Of a DNA stretch of 64,000 nt, positions 52,400-63,863 are shown piece after piece; the first letter of the stretch is position 1; every line of letters starts with the position of its first letter. Below the pieces are notes generated by a model that was given only the letters and a program-made list of their open reading frames with translations, made no database searches and was not told the origin of the DNA. Source of the DNA: Pyronema omphalodes. Its lineage: Eukaryota > Ascomycota > Pezizomycetes > Pezizales > Pyronemataceae. Position numbers and translations under genes: made by a program. The DNA is taken from the NCBI GenBank assembly GCA_024516155.1, contig JAJJXM010000008.1:1087967-1151966 (forward strand). Reading direction: 5' to 3'.

Positions 52400-55300
52400 G
52401 ATCCTCTAGGGTTGCGTCACCTGAGGAGGAGGAATGTACATCTGACGCAGGAAATATTATATGTTGTGGAACAAAAAGAAAATCAACAGACAACTTGGGG
52501 TCGATCAAGGCAAAAAATCGACGAACCGACAAAGGAACCTCTTCCAAGGGAATAACAAAGGAAGCCTTGGTTCCACCTTATCACGGAGAAAGGCCAATAA
52601 TGAACATGGTGTTGAATTGGTCAAAGAACAAATTTCGGACGGTGCGAGTCCTACTTGATACAGGCTCCACCTCAGCTTTACTGGACAAAAGTTTTGTCCA
52701 AACTTACAAAATTCCTACTGTGAAGAGAGACCAGCCTCTTCAATACGCAACTTCAATAATGAGGTAGTTGCTGGAGCTGGAGGATTCTTTACAATTCCTT
52801 TTATGCTGCAGCACAAACAGCACTTTGCAGCAGAATCCTTCGAAGTCGCCCCTCTTGACAGCGACTGCGACGTCATCTTACCTTACTGGTGGATGGCAAA
52901 ACATCAACCATGCAACATGTGGGGAGAAAGTAACAACATCTCCTTTACAACACCACGTTGCACCGAACATTGTACTAAGGCTGAGGCCAGTACATTTTCC
53001 CTTAAGGTCGATCGAAGAGTACTCAACCATCCTGAGGCCTCAGTAATAGGCCACATTTCAGCTGTTGCCACTAAGGAGGAATTATCAGAGGCACTTCAAC
53101 AAGTCCCTGAGAAATTCCGTAAGTGGATCAACATTATGACCAAGGAAGCAGCAGACAGGCTTCCTGAACACAAACCCTACGACCATGCCATAGATTTGAA
53201 GGAAGGAGAAACTCCTCCTTGGGGACCAGTTTATGCGCTCAATGAGGTTGAGCTGGAGACACTAAGAGAATGGTTGAAGGAAATGCTGAGGACAGGCAAG
53301 ATTCGACCATCTAAATCTCCTGCCGCAGCACCAATTCTCTTTGTGCCAAAACCCCATGGGCGAGGTTTAAGGCTTTGTGTGGATTATAGGGGCATAAATA
53401 AAATAACAATAGCAAATCGCTACCCCCTCCCTCTTATGTCTGAATTACAAGACAGAGTAAGAGGAGCCAAGTTCTTCACGAAAATGGATTTGAAGAATAG
53501 CTATCATTTAATCAGGATTCAAGAAGGCGATGAATGGAAGACTGCCTTCAGATGCAGGTATGGGCTTTATGAGTTTTTGGTTATGCCCTTTGGATTAAGC
53601 AATGCGCCGGCCACATTCCAAGATATGATGAATCATATCTTTAGAGACATGTTGGATCAGGGAGTAATTGCATATATTGACGATGTTCTGATTTACGCGG
53701 AAACGGAGGAGGAACATGATAAATTGGTTAAGGAAGTCCTAAAGAGACTGGAGGAAAATGGGCTGGTAATATCTCCGGAGAAATGTGCTTGGGGGACAAA
53801 CAAAGTGGAATTTTTGGGGTATATTATAAGCGAAAAAGGTATTGAAAGGCAAAGGATAAAGTGGAAACCGTCCTGGTTTGGGAACCTCCTAAATCCTTGA
53901 AAGAGACACAAGGCTTTCTGGGATTTGCAAACTTCTATCGCCGGTTCATAAAGGACTTCTCAAGAATTTGTCGTCCTCTTACTGAATCAACCAAGGGCAA
54001 TCCGAAGAAGTGGGAATGGACTGTTGCCATGGAATTGGCATTTGACCAGGTGAAGCAGAGGTTCACAAAAGCGCCAATATTGGGTCATTTTGATCCTAAA
54101 AAGGTTTGCATTGTTGAAACTGATGCCTCCGACTTTGCCTTAGGCGCAGTCCTTTCCCGGAAAGGAGAGGACGGAAAGCTGCACCCTATTGCTTTTCACT
54201 GCAGGAAATTTACTCCGGCTGAAATAAACTACGAAATCCATGATAAAGAGCTTTCAGCTATTGTGGATTCGTTTGAAATATGGAGAAGATACTTGGAGGG
54301 AGCAATGCACACAGTTCAGGTATTCAGCGACCATCAACATTTGGAGTACTTCACCACCACAAAAGTACTCAATCGTCGCCAAGCAAGGTGGGCTCAAGAA
54401 CTTGCTGGTATTGACTTTAAGATTTTTTACAGACCTGGAAGTAAGAATGGAAAGCCAGATGCTTTGTCAAGGCGTCCGGAGTTCCGCCCTGAAAAGGGGG
54501 GAGGTGAGGATCAGCCGATTACGACTATCCTTCATAAAGAACATTTTGCATCAATTTCAGCAATCAGCAGTGGAGGTGAAGGAACATCATTTATTGTTTC
54601 CTCGGCACGGCTTGATTCTATTCCTTCAGTTACATGGTCTGGTGAATTTTGAAAGATGGTTAAAGAGGCTGGAGAACTGGACGACAATTATAAAAATGCA
54701 GCAAACAAAATAATGGATCCACTAACGATAGAAGATGGCATAATCTATCGGAAAGAGAAGTTATGGGTGCCAAAGGATTTAGTCAACATGGTCCTGGCAT
54801 CAGAGCACGACTCGAAAATTGCAGGACACTTTGGTCAGGATAAGACCATTGAATTAATAAGAAGAAACTTTTGGTGGCCGAGGATGGATGAAAAAATAAT
54901 TGAATATGTTCAGAGCTGTTTGGAATGTCAAAAGGACAAGACGGCTGGGCACCAAAAATATGGAATGTTGCAACCTTTGGAATTAACGTATGCCCCATGG
55001 CAATCTATTGCTATGGATTTTATTACCGACCTTCCGGAATCAAATGGGTGTAATCAACTATGGGTTATAGTTGATCGATTTACAAAAATGGCACACTTCA
55101 TTCCTTTACACAAAGACGGCAAGACAACTGCAGACCTTGTCAGGATTTCCGCAAAGGAAATATGGAAATTACATGGCCTACCCAAGGATATTGTGTCGGA
55201 CAGAGACTCCAGGTTTACAAGCACCACCTGGAAAGCATTTCTTGGAACGCTAGGAATAAAACCAAGAATGTCAACAGCCTTCCACCCACAAACAGATGGA

Positions 55301-55821
55301 CAAACGGAACGGCTTAATCAAACAATTGAGGCTTACCTCCGCTCTTTTGTTAACCACGGAATGGACGACTGGGCTGACCTCTTACCCATGGCTGAGTTCG
55401 CATACAACAACTCAGTCACAAGCGCAACTGGACTATCACCCTTTTACGCTAACTATGGGTTCTACCTCAATACGAGCAACCCTTCGGCAACTGCTGTGCG
55501 CAACCCAGCCAGCAAAGCCTACGCCCACTGGATGCACACGATAAACGAAGGAGCCAAGTTAGCCCTTCAAAAAACACAAGAAAGAATGAAACACTATGCA
55601 GACCAGAAACGACAGGAGGCACCCGAATACCAAGTAGGAGACTTGGTCATGTTAGATGGACGCAACATACGAACCAGACGCCCATCAAGGAAGTTAGACC
55701 ATAAACAACATGGTCCCTTCCAAGTCGAAAAAGTCATCTCCCCAACAGCAGTACGACTCACGCTCCCACGAAAATGGAAGATACACAACGTCTTCCATAC
55801 CTCATTACTTGAGCCCTTTAG
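52400..55821 (+). pseudogene. pol: E: pol, two frameshifts and a stop, cut by A4
   Basis: The protease LLDTGSTSALLD is in the -1 frame to gag. One base is missing at about 52,745 and one at about 53,845. TGA at 54,650-54,652 precedes KMVKEAG. In between, RT (LCVDYRGINK, YIDDVLIYAE), RNase H ([18 protein letters not shown]) and integrase (HDSKIAGHFGQDKT, CLECQKDK, DFITDLPE, SDRDSRF, GQTERLN) are well kept. The frame ends in the LLEPF motif at the A4 LTR. Its true continuation (RAGTRAPPD and chromodomain) is at 14,469-14,907 on the other strand. Confidence 0.9.
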
Positions 55822-56356
55822 TGTCACGGCACACGGCTGACGAGCCGTTGTGTTGCGTCATCATTATGTTGTCGTGATTGTTGATTGACATCGTGCCGTT
55901 GTCTTGCCGTGTTGTGTTGTGTTGCTGTTGTGTTGTTGTATTGTTGTGTGTGCCGTGCCGTCGTAACTGATAGACTGATTGATGATGGATGACGTACCAC
56001 GAGCTGGAGAGCTGTGGCGTCGCAGGTGAATTGATGGAGAACGGAAGCTTCAGGTAGCGATGTTGGATGACGGCCCAGCAAGAGTGCTGGCCGCCCCTTT
56101 GTACATAAGGAGGCTTGCCTCCCCGTTGTCGAGATTCTCCATCGAACGTCTTGTGTCTTTCCCTTGCTCCTAATAAAGACTTCTTCCTCCAGTCCTACGT
56201 CACTCTTGTCCTTGTCCCTGTTCCTGTTTTGTGTGCCGTCCGTCTGACGAGCACTTCGGTCCTTGTCCTGCCGTTCCCCGTCCCGGAACCTGCCTAGTCC
56301 CTCTTGCCGGTAGTGTTCAGTGTGTTCTTTGAACGTCCGTTCCTAGTTCCCTGACA
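55822..56356 (+). repeat. A4: 5' LTR
   Basis: 535 bp, nearly identical to the left LTR of A1, including TTTCCCTTGCTCCTAATAAA. Confidence 0.95.
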
Positions 56357-56391
56357 TTACGTTCGATCGATTAATTATTCAACCGACACGC

Positions 56392-56634
56392 ATGAACCCC
56401 ACCGGTTCTGCCTGGACCTACGCATTAAAACAAGCTCTGGAAACGCACACCCTAAACGAAACCTTTGGGATTCCCGACAGATTCGCTGGCGCAGTGCGAA
56501 GAACCATCCGACGAGCAGAAAATAACTGCTACCTTGTGGTCCGCTGGGAACTCCAGGACTACACTTATCAGGAGCACATCCGCCGCACCATCAGACTCAA
56601 GCCAATCCTCAGAGCCCGCCAGAATGCATATTAA
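56392..56634 (+). CDS. A4: 80-aa upstream ORF
   Basis: Intact, same length as in A2. Differences from A2 are few (for example R/P, H/Y, Y/N, V/I, Q/E, D/N) and silent changes predominate. The stop overlaps the gag ATG (56,624) by 11 nt. Function unknown. Confidence 0.7.
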   Translation: MNPTGSAWTYALKQALETHTLNETFGIPDRFAGAVRRTIRRAENNCYLVVRWELQDYTYQEHIRRTIRLKPILRARQNAY

Positions 56635-57972
56635 ACTTATTGACGAAGGACACTGGCAGCAAATTGTGAACGCTGCCGCCATGACCCAGTTCCCTGACGG
56701 CCATGAACCGCTTACTTTCACCAAACAACTCGCACAATCCATCTTGGACGCTCAGGACCACCCCACGGGTTATCTCTTAAACGACCTCGCGGAAACCCCC
56801 GGCTCCCGTAACAGCACTCGGGTATCCAGCCCTGTCGCCTCCCGCGCTCCGGAAGCTCCCACCCCTGCCCCCATTCCCCCTGTCGTGATCCAGACTGGCT
56901 CCGTCCAGGTTTACCCGAACGGCCCAGAACCAGCACCGCCAGCCGCCGCACCCCCTACCACAGCCGCAGCCGCAGCCCCCGCCCCCGCTATAATCGCACC
57001 AATTCCAAGACCCCCCCCCCCCGAGACCCCGCAATCCTCCTAACCCCGGAGGAACAAGCCGATACGAATGAAATTCACTATTACGAGAAGGAGCTCACCC
57101 GCCAGCGTGAACTCAATAACGCGCTACTCGCCTCCCCTGGTATCCGCGTGACCGGAGACAAAATCTCGGATCCGCCAACCTTCAACGGGTCCAACAGGGA
57201 GGACGTCCGCCGCTTTGTCTCCTTGCTTCGCATCAAGTTGGTGAGCGACGAACTACGTTTCCCGACCCCTCATAAACGGATTTCTTATGCCATGGGCCGC
57301 CTCCGCGGACGCGCCTTGGATCAGATTCTTCCTTATATCAAGGAAAATGGCAACCGCTGGGCCCTCAACGACGTCGAGGACGTTATGAAAATTTTACAGC
57401 GTACCTTTGGAGACCCGGACGAGCGCGTAACGGATCGTTTCAAACTACAAAATCTCCGACAAAACGACCGCGAATTTTCGGACTACTATGCAGAGTTCTC
57501 CCGCTTAGTCGCAGAGTTAGGCTGGGACGAAGCCGCCACCATGGATGCCCTGCGTAACGGCCTGTCCCTCGAACTGCACGAAAAGTTGGTTGGCGCCCCG
57601 CCCACCACCACGATGCACGAATTTGTTGACCAGTGCCAAAAATTGGACTCCCAATTGAGAGCACTTGAGAACCTCCGTAAGCTGCGTACCAACCGCGGCC
57701 AAGTTAAACCCACTACCACCGCCACCCCCGCCACCAGTCGCCCCACCCCCGCTACCCAAGCCACCACCGCCTCCTCCAGCAAGCAACCCCCTGCCCAGGG
57801 ACCCCGTCAGAAACTGTCGGCACAGGAGCGCGCGACCCGCCTGTCAGAAGGACGTTGCCTCTACTGCGGTGGCCTCGGCCACATGGCTGCGTCGTGCCCC
57901 GCCAAGACGAATGTTAAAGTGGCAAGCGTGGAATTATTGGATACTGAAGAAGAAGTGTCGGGAAAAGAATAA
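56624..57972 (+). pseudogene. gag: A4: gag, frameshift in a poly-C run
   Basis: Matches A2 Gag throughout. The C run at 57,011-57,022 has 12 C where A2 has 10, which shifts the frame before the EEQADTNE part. The remainder, including CLYCGGLGHMAASC and the slip site GGGAAAA (57,960-57,966), is open to TAA 57,970-57,972. A homopolymer length error in the assembly would give the same picture. Confidence 0.85.
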
Positions 57973-60900
57973 ACCAGCTGCAAGAAGATGGCTCTGCCGC
58001 TGGTGGGAATATTATTGCTGATACATTGCTATTATCGGGCGCAAGTTTTACTGGAAAGTTAGAATGCAAACACCTTGTTCTCTCCTGTTCCTTGTTTTCC
58101 AATAACCGCTCCGTGAAAACAGTAGCGCTCGTTGACTGCGGCGCCACTGGTATCGCCTTTGTTGACCGCATTTTCGCCCGCCATCACAAACTCCCCCTAA
58201 CCCCCCTATCCACCGCCCGAACGGTCGAAGTTATCGACGGCCGCCCCATATCCTCAGGGAAAATCACACACCTCGCCCAAGTAGAGTGTACCATCAACGG
58301 TCACTCGGAAACCCTTCCCATGTTTGTCACCAAGCTGGGTCACTACCCGGTGGTGTTGGGTATCCCCTGGTTGAAAAAACACGATGTAACAGTAAGCTTC
58401 AGTTCCAACACTGTAAGCTTCGACTGCCAATACTGCCTAAGGAACTGCACCCCGTTGCCCGTAAGCACAACCGGTGTCGAGGTCCTGGACTCGAGGCCCC
58501 CTCCCGCTGTCCACGAGCCCGACACAAACCCCATGCCGGAGTTAGAAGACTCGGTCCCTGACCCCCCGGAAGAACCCCCAATAGCGATCTCAAGTCTAAC
58601 CATCTCCGACTTCAAGGAAATGGTAGAAGACGAAAGCCTGACAGTGTTCTCGCTATCGTTGGACGAGATCACCGTCGCCCTACAAGACAAGCCCCCCCTC
58701 ACGGATGACGAACTGAAAGACATGATCCCCGAAGAGTATCATGACTACCTCGATTTATTCAAGGAGGTCAACGCGAAGGAACTTCCCCCGCACCGACCCT
58801 ACGACCACAAGATCCCACTGAATGAGCGATTCGTCCCCCCCTTTGGCCCGCTATACTCCCTGTCACGCAACGAGTTGCAGATGCTGAAAACGTGGGTCGA
58901 TGAGAATTTGGAGAAAGGATTTATACAACGCTCCCGATCACCAGCCGCCTCGCCGATATTATTCGTGAAAAAATCAGACGGATCCCTACGCCTGTGTGTC
59001 GACTACCGGAGACTGAATGAAGGCACCGAGAAGAACCGGTACCCGCTGCCATTGATACAGGAAACGATGATGAATCTTTCCAAAGCTCAATACTTTACGA
59101 CCATTGATGTCCGCAGCGCTTATAACCTCATCAGAATGGAAGAGGGCGAAGAATGGAAGACGGCCTTCCGCACAAGGTACGGCCTGTTTGAATCGAAAGT
59201 GATGCCCTTTGGGCTCACCAACGCGCCTGCCGATTTCCAGGCATTTATAAATGATGTCCTGAGACCATACCTAGACCAGTTTTGTACGGCATACTTGGAC
59301 GATATCCTCGTATTCTCCGAAACAAAGTCCGATCACACCGCACACGTCCGAAAGATCTTGGAACGACTCAAACAAGAAAAACTGCACTTGAAGCCAGAGA
59401 AGTGTAAGTTTGCTAAGGCAGAAGTACAGTACCTGGGCTACAACATCGGCCGCGACGGCGCGCGCATGATGGATTCCAAAGTAGCCACAGTGAGAGATTG
59501 GAAGGAACCAACCAATTTGAAACAGGTCCAAGAGTTCCTGGGTTTCGCGAATTTCTACCGAAGATTTATCAAAGACTACTCAAAAGTGGTCTCCCCTCTG
59601 ACGGCTCTGACCAAAAAGAAAGATGGTAAAGCAATCCCCTTTACCTGGGGTAAAGATCAGCAGAGCGCCTTCGACCGACTGAAGGATGCATTTACATCAG
59701 CACCGATTCTCAAGCACTTCGACTACGAGAAACCGATTGTGGTAGAAACAGACGCATCTGACTATGTGTCTGCTGGAGTCTTATCAGAATACGACGACGA
59801 TAACGTGTTACACCCCGTCGCATTTTATTCCAAGAAGCATTCCCCGGCAGAATGCAACTACGAAATCTATGACAAAGAACTACTGGCAATAGTTCGTTGT
59901 TTCGAGGAATGGCGTCCCCACTTAGAGGGTTCCGCCTTCCCTATAAAAGTATTGACAGATCACAAGAATCTCGAATACTTTATGACGACAAAGCTGCTGA
60001 ACAGACGACAAGCACGCTGGTCCGAGTTCCTGTCTCGGTTCAACTTTGTGATCACCTATCGACCGGGAACGTTGGGAGGGAAATCGGACGCCCTGACAAG
60101 ACGAGCCGCCGACCTCCCGGAAGAGGGAGACGAACGCATACTGGCGAACCAACAAGCTGTTCTAAAGCCACAAAACTTTCAGTTATGCATGACCCCGCCC
60201 ATGAAACTCGCACCTTCCGAAGTAGACCTCCTGTTCACAGAGGGCTACAAGACAGATTCATTCCCCAACCGAGTGTTGGGAATGCTGGAAGATGGTACAC
60301 AAATCTGTAAGGACATATCACTCGCCGATTGCTCCGTGTTGGAAAACAGATTGTACTACCGAGACTGCCTCTATGTCCCCGCGCTGGATAAACTACGATT
60401 GAAACTACTACAAGATCACCACGACCCCCCCACCATGGGACACCCGGGCCGTGCAAAGACTTTCGAACTCCTCGCCAGGAATTATTACTGGCCCTCGATG
60501 AGAAAAGATGTGGACCAATTCGTCCGAAATTGCCACACTTGTAAAAGAACAAAAGCTACCCGCCACGCACCCTATGGAACCTTGAAGCCCCTACCGGTCC
60601 CGCACCACCCTTGGCAGAATATATCTGTGGTCTTTGTTACTGGACTACCGACATCAGAAGGCTTCGACGCAATATGTGCGATCGTTTGCCGACTCACGAA
60701 ACAGCGGCACTCAGTGCCCTGTCACTCCACGATAGACGCAGAAGGCTTCGCGCAACTCTTCCTGGAAAACGTATTCAAACTACACGGCCTGCCAGACACA
60801 GTAGTGTCCGACCGCGGCCCGCAATTTGTGGCCCACTTCTGGAAACACCTGGCAAATTGCATGGGTATCGAAATTGCCACGAGTACGGCCTTCCACCCCC

Positions 60901-61694
60901 AAACCGACGGTCAAACAGAAAGAATTAACGCGGTTACGGAGAAATATCTCCGCGCGTACGTCTGCTATTTACAAGACGATTGGAAGAAATTTTTACCACT
61001 GGCAGAATTTGCTGCAAATAACCAAGTATCGGATACAACATCGCTGTCTCCGTTCTACGCTATATACGGCCGACACCCCAAATGCTCTTTCGAGCTGGAA
61101 ATCAGGACAGACAATCCTGAAGAAGTGAAAGCGAACGAGGTAGCGGAAAGGATGTCACACATCCATGACGTCTTACGTTCGGAAATGAAATACGCCCAAG
61201 CCCGCCACATAGAAGCCGCCGACAATTCCCGACTCCCCGCGCCGGTCTTCAAACCAGGAGACCTGGTATGGCTGGACGCCCGCAACCTCAGAACCCGCCG
61301 CCCCTCGAAGAAACTGGAAAACAAACACCTAGGCCCCTTCACCGTGTTACGACCCATTGGATCCCACGCCTATGAATTGGATATACCGGAAACAATGAAA
61401 CATCATAGGACCTTCCCCGTGTCCCTACTAAACCCAGCCCCTTCGGACCCCCTCCCTGGCCAGATTATCCCACCGCCCCTACCGGTAGTCGTAGACGGCG
61501 AAGAAGAATGGTTCGTGGATGAAATTCTGGATAGCCGTTGGTCAAGAGGCAACCTGCAGTACCTCGTCAAGTGGACCGGCCACGACTCTCCAACCTGGGA
61601 ACCGGAAACGAACCTATCCGAAACTGAGGCCGCTGAGAAATTCCATCAGTTATACCCAGACAAACCTTCTCCTCTCGTAGGAACTCGAGCCTAA
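57966..61694 (+). CDS. pol: A4: Pol, open frame with mutated integrase active site
   Basis: Open over the same length as A2 Pol (1,222 codons from the TTG at 58,026). Domain order and motifs as in A2: VDCGAT, YLDD, ETDASDY, HHCC, chromodomain YLVKWTGHDS. Residue 869, the first Asp of the D,D-35-E triad, is Val (GTC at 60,630-60,632; motif ISVVFVTGLP instead of [10 protein letters not shown]). GKPDALTRR in RNase H is GKSDALTRR. Catalytic integration should be lost, though the protein may still be made through the slip site at 57,960-57,966. Confidence 0.92.
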   Translation, partial: RINQLQEDGSAAGGNIIADTLLLSGASFTGKLECKHLVLSCSLFSNNRSVKTVALVDCGATGIAFVDRIFARHHKLPLTPLSTARTVEVIDGRPISSGKITHLAQVECTINGHSETLPMFVTKLGHYPVVLGIPWLKKHDVTVSFSSNTVSFDCQYCLRNCTPLPVSTTGVEVLDSRPPPAVHEPDTNPMPELEDSVPDPPEEPPIAISSLTISDFKEMVEDESLTVFSLSLDEITVALQDKPPLTDDELKDMIPEEYHDYLDLFKEVNAKELPPHRPYDHKIPLNERFVPPFGPLYSLSRNELQMLKTWVDENLEKGFIQRSRSPAASPILFVKKSDGSLRLCVDYRRLNEGTEKNRYPLPLIQETMMNLSKAQYFTTIDVRSAYNLIRMEEGEEWKTAFRTRYGLFESKVMPFGLTNAPADFQAFINDVLRPYLDQFCTAYLDDILVFSETKSDHTAHVRKILERLKQEKLHLKPEKCKFAKAEVQYLGYNIGRDGARMMDSKVATVRDWKEPTNLKQVQEFLGFANFYRRFIKDYSKVVSPLTALTKKKDGKAIPFTWGKDQQSAFDRLKDAFTSAPILKHFDYEKPIVVETDASDYVSAGVLSEYDDDNVLHPVAFYSKKHSPAECNYEIYDKELLAIVRCFEEWRPHLEGSAFPIKVLTDHKNLEYFMTTKLLNRRQARWSEFLSRFNFVITYRPGTLGGKSDALTRRAADLPEEGDERILANQQAVLKPQNFQLCMTPPMKLAPSEVDLLFTEGYKTDSFPNRVLGMLEDGTQICKDISLADCSVLENRLYYRDCLYVPALDKLRLKLLQDHHDPPTMGHPGRAKTFELLARNYYWPSMRKDVDQFVRNCHTCKRTKATRHAPYGTLKPLPVPHHPWQNISVVFVTGLPTSEGFDAICAIVCRLTKQRHSVPCHSTIDAEGFAQLFLENVFKLHGLPDTVVSDRGPQFVAHFWKHLANCMGIEIATSTAFHPQTDGQTERINAVTEKYLRAYVCYLQDDWKKFLPLAEFAANNQVSDTTSLSPFYAIYGRHPKCSFELEIRTDNPEEVKANEVAERMSHIHDVLRSEMKYAQARHIEAADNSRLPAPVFKPGDLVWLDARNLRTRRPSKKLENKHLGPFTVLRPIGSHAYELDIPETMKHHRTFPVSLLNPAPSDPLPGQIIPPPLPVVVDGEEEWFVDEILDSRWSRGNLQYLVKWTGHDSPTWEPETNLSETEAAEKFHQLYPDKPSPLVGTRA

Positions 61695-61705
61695 CGGGGG
61701 GGTAC

Positions 61706-62243
61706 TGTCACGGCACACGGCTGACGAGCCGTTGTGTTGCGTCATCACTATGTTGTCGTTGTTGTTGATTGGCATCGTGCCGTTGTCTTGCCGTGTTGTG
61801 TTGTGTTGCTGTTGTGATTGTTGTGTTGTTGTGTGTGCCGTGCCGTTGTGACTGATAGACTGATTGATGATGGATGACGTACCACGAGCTGGAGAGCTGT
61901 CGCATCGCAGGTGAATCGATGGAGAACGGAAGCTTCAGGTAGCGATGTTGGATGACGGCCCAGCAAGAGTGCTGGCCGCCCCTTTGTACATAAGGAGGCT
62001 TGCCTCCCCGTTGTCGAGATTCTCCATCGAACGTCTTGTGTCTTCTCCTTGCTCCTAATATAAGACTTCTTCTCCCAAGTCCTACATCACTCTTGTCCTT
62101 GTCCCTGTTCCTGTTTTGCGTGCCGTCCGTCTGACGAGCACTTCGGTCCTTGTCCTGCCGTTCCCCGTCCCGGAACCTGCCTAGTCCCTCTTTCCGGTAG
62201 TGTTCAGTGTGTTCTTTGAACGTCCGTTCCTAGTTCCCTGACA
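61706..62243 (+). repeat. A4: 3' LTR
   Basis: 538 bp. The downstream half carries CTTCTCCTTGCTCCTAATAT as in the right LTR of A1, while the U3 half has the TTGATTGGCATCG variant of A3, so it is a mosaic. Confidence 0.93.
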
Positions 62244-62762
62244 TCAGCATTCTCCGCCTGCGGAGAATGCTCCAATGCTAACCGCCGTGACAACTAAATA
62301 CATGACCAACATCCCCCACCACTGCCAACCACCGTAATTCCAAATAATAGAACAAGGGAACAATTCATACCAAAAGATAACTACCTTGCTAACCGCCGTA
62401 ATTCCAAATAGCGCAGAAACAATACATACCAAAAGATAACTTGCTAACCGCCGTAATTCCAAATAACAAAGAAACAATACATGCCAAAAGATAACTACCT
62501 TGCTAACCCCCGTAATTCCCAATACATAACAAATAAGTAAAAGATTCCAACATTTTCCTCACCGCTATGATACCTAAAATAATCTCAAATAATGATATTT
62601 CCTAACATATGAAAACCCCCGGCACGGGGCCCAGCCCCTTGCCCTAACCCTATCCCTATCACTTCATTATTACGTTACAGGTTGCTAGGGTGATGGTAAC
62701 CACCCATAGCCCTGCGGTGGTAACGGCGGAGGCCAGGAGCATGTCACGGGAGCGTTGTGACA
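62244..62762 (-). mobile_element. F: LTR, first part
   Basis: Minus-strand D-type LTR from TGTCACAACGC (62,762) through CCCTAACCCTA (62,642-62,652), the subrepeats and the AGCATTCTCCGC palindrome, ending exactly at the A4 LTR. Its continuation is at 21,325 once the inversion is undone. Confidence 0.85.
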
Positions 62763-63279
62763 TAAGCCCCCCCCTCCACGCCGAGACTCCAGCGAGGCCG
62801 TAGGCAGTCCCCAGGGCAGGCTCCCGGATGGGGGACCGTCCCCGATACTGCCGTCCCGGACGTCGGCGACGTACGACGTCATGGGTGATGTCCTCGAGGA
62901 CGTAAGGCTGTATTTGCTCTTGTTGGTGTCCTAAGGGGGGCGCCGTTATTTGTTCTTGTTGGTGCCCAAAGGAGAACGGGGGTATTTGATCTTGTTGGTG
63001 CCCTGAGGCTGGGGGCGCCGGGGGATCCGAACAAGGGGCGGATGTCCGGTCGTTGGTTAGTCGGGAGTCGACGGTGCGGGGATGCTGCTCCGGATCCGCT
63101 GTCTGAAAGAAGGACAGGTTGATTGCCACCTTCTCATGGTCCGAGGGTCCGGTCATCATGTTCACTGGGAGCTGGTGTCGGATCGTATGGATGGTGGGGT
63201 CCTCTGATTCCAGTTCGCAGGCACGGGGTGGTTCGTTTCCCTGATTTGTCGTGAAGACGGCAGGTCCCTTGCAGGGTGG
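62659..63279 (-). pseudogene. F: third-ORF relic, homologous to D
   Basis: Open from about 63,165 to 62,659. It shows the same GHQQ(D/E)QI repeats, basic patch (VVRRRRPGRQYRGRSPIRE) and C-terminal hydrophobic helix (LLASAVTTAGLWVVTITLA) as D. The upstream part is frameshifted and is cut at 63,280 by the B LTR; the Cys-rich domain is missing. Conservation of the C-terminal half in a second, diverged element supports a real protein. Confidence 0.75.
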
Positions 63280-63863
63280 TGTAACGGCGAACCAGGGAGA
63301 GATACCTGACGGAGAACCTGAGGGCTCTTCTCAATTATCCACTCTTGAGTTCAATGAAGATAACCTTATAATAACTTCAACGTTAGAAACTCTTAAGCTG
63401 TGTCAAGCATCAACTTAGATATTTCTGTGTTTAGAAGTGAAGGAAATAAACCAAGATTTCAAGGGACAAAGAGATCCAAAGACGGGGACGAGAACGAGGA
63501 CGTAAACAAAGATTTCGACAAAGTATTTGAATTTGTAAATAAACAAACAACTGTGTAAGGAGAAAAGAAAAACAAAATAAACAAACAAAGAAACAATCCT
63601 GTTATATACAATTTTTCCTCCTTACCCGCCGAGCCACTATTTGCAGATTTTTCCCGAAAAATAACTAAGTAAACAACGCGGTCACGGTTGCGCGTTCTAG
63701 GCGCGCTAACGCGTTCGTACCAAATTAGCGTCTTTGCGTGCACAGCCTCGTCGCGCGCTCGTTAGCGTATCTCGCGTGCGCGATATCGTAACTCGCGTGC
63801 GCGGTAGCGTACTTCGCGTGCGCGCTAGCGTAACCCTGAGCGTACTCACCCCCGCGCTTCCGT
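63280..63863 (-). mobile_element. B-type LTR truncated by the telomere
   Basis: Starts TGTAACGGCGAAC (plus strand), as does the B LTR at 28,248, and follows it closely for 582 bases through the CG-rich block to CGCTTCC. Telomere repeats then replace the remaining 490 bases. Confidence 0.9.

Larger units (their letters stand above)
55822..62243 (+). mobile_element. A4: family-A retrotransposon, recombinant, nearly intact
   Basis: 6,422 bp. Flanks TTTAG (left, E pol) and TCAGC (right, F LTR) do not match each other. They match the flanks of A1 after reversal (CTAAA with CTGAA; TCAGC with TGAGC). The 5' LTR is 535 bp and the 3' LTR 538 bp, of different variants. The small ORF and pol are open; gag has a +2 shift in a C run. 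The integrase carries Val in place of its first catalytic Asp. Confidence 0.93.
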
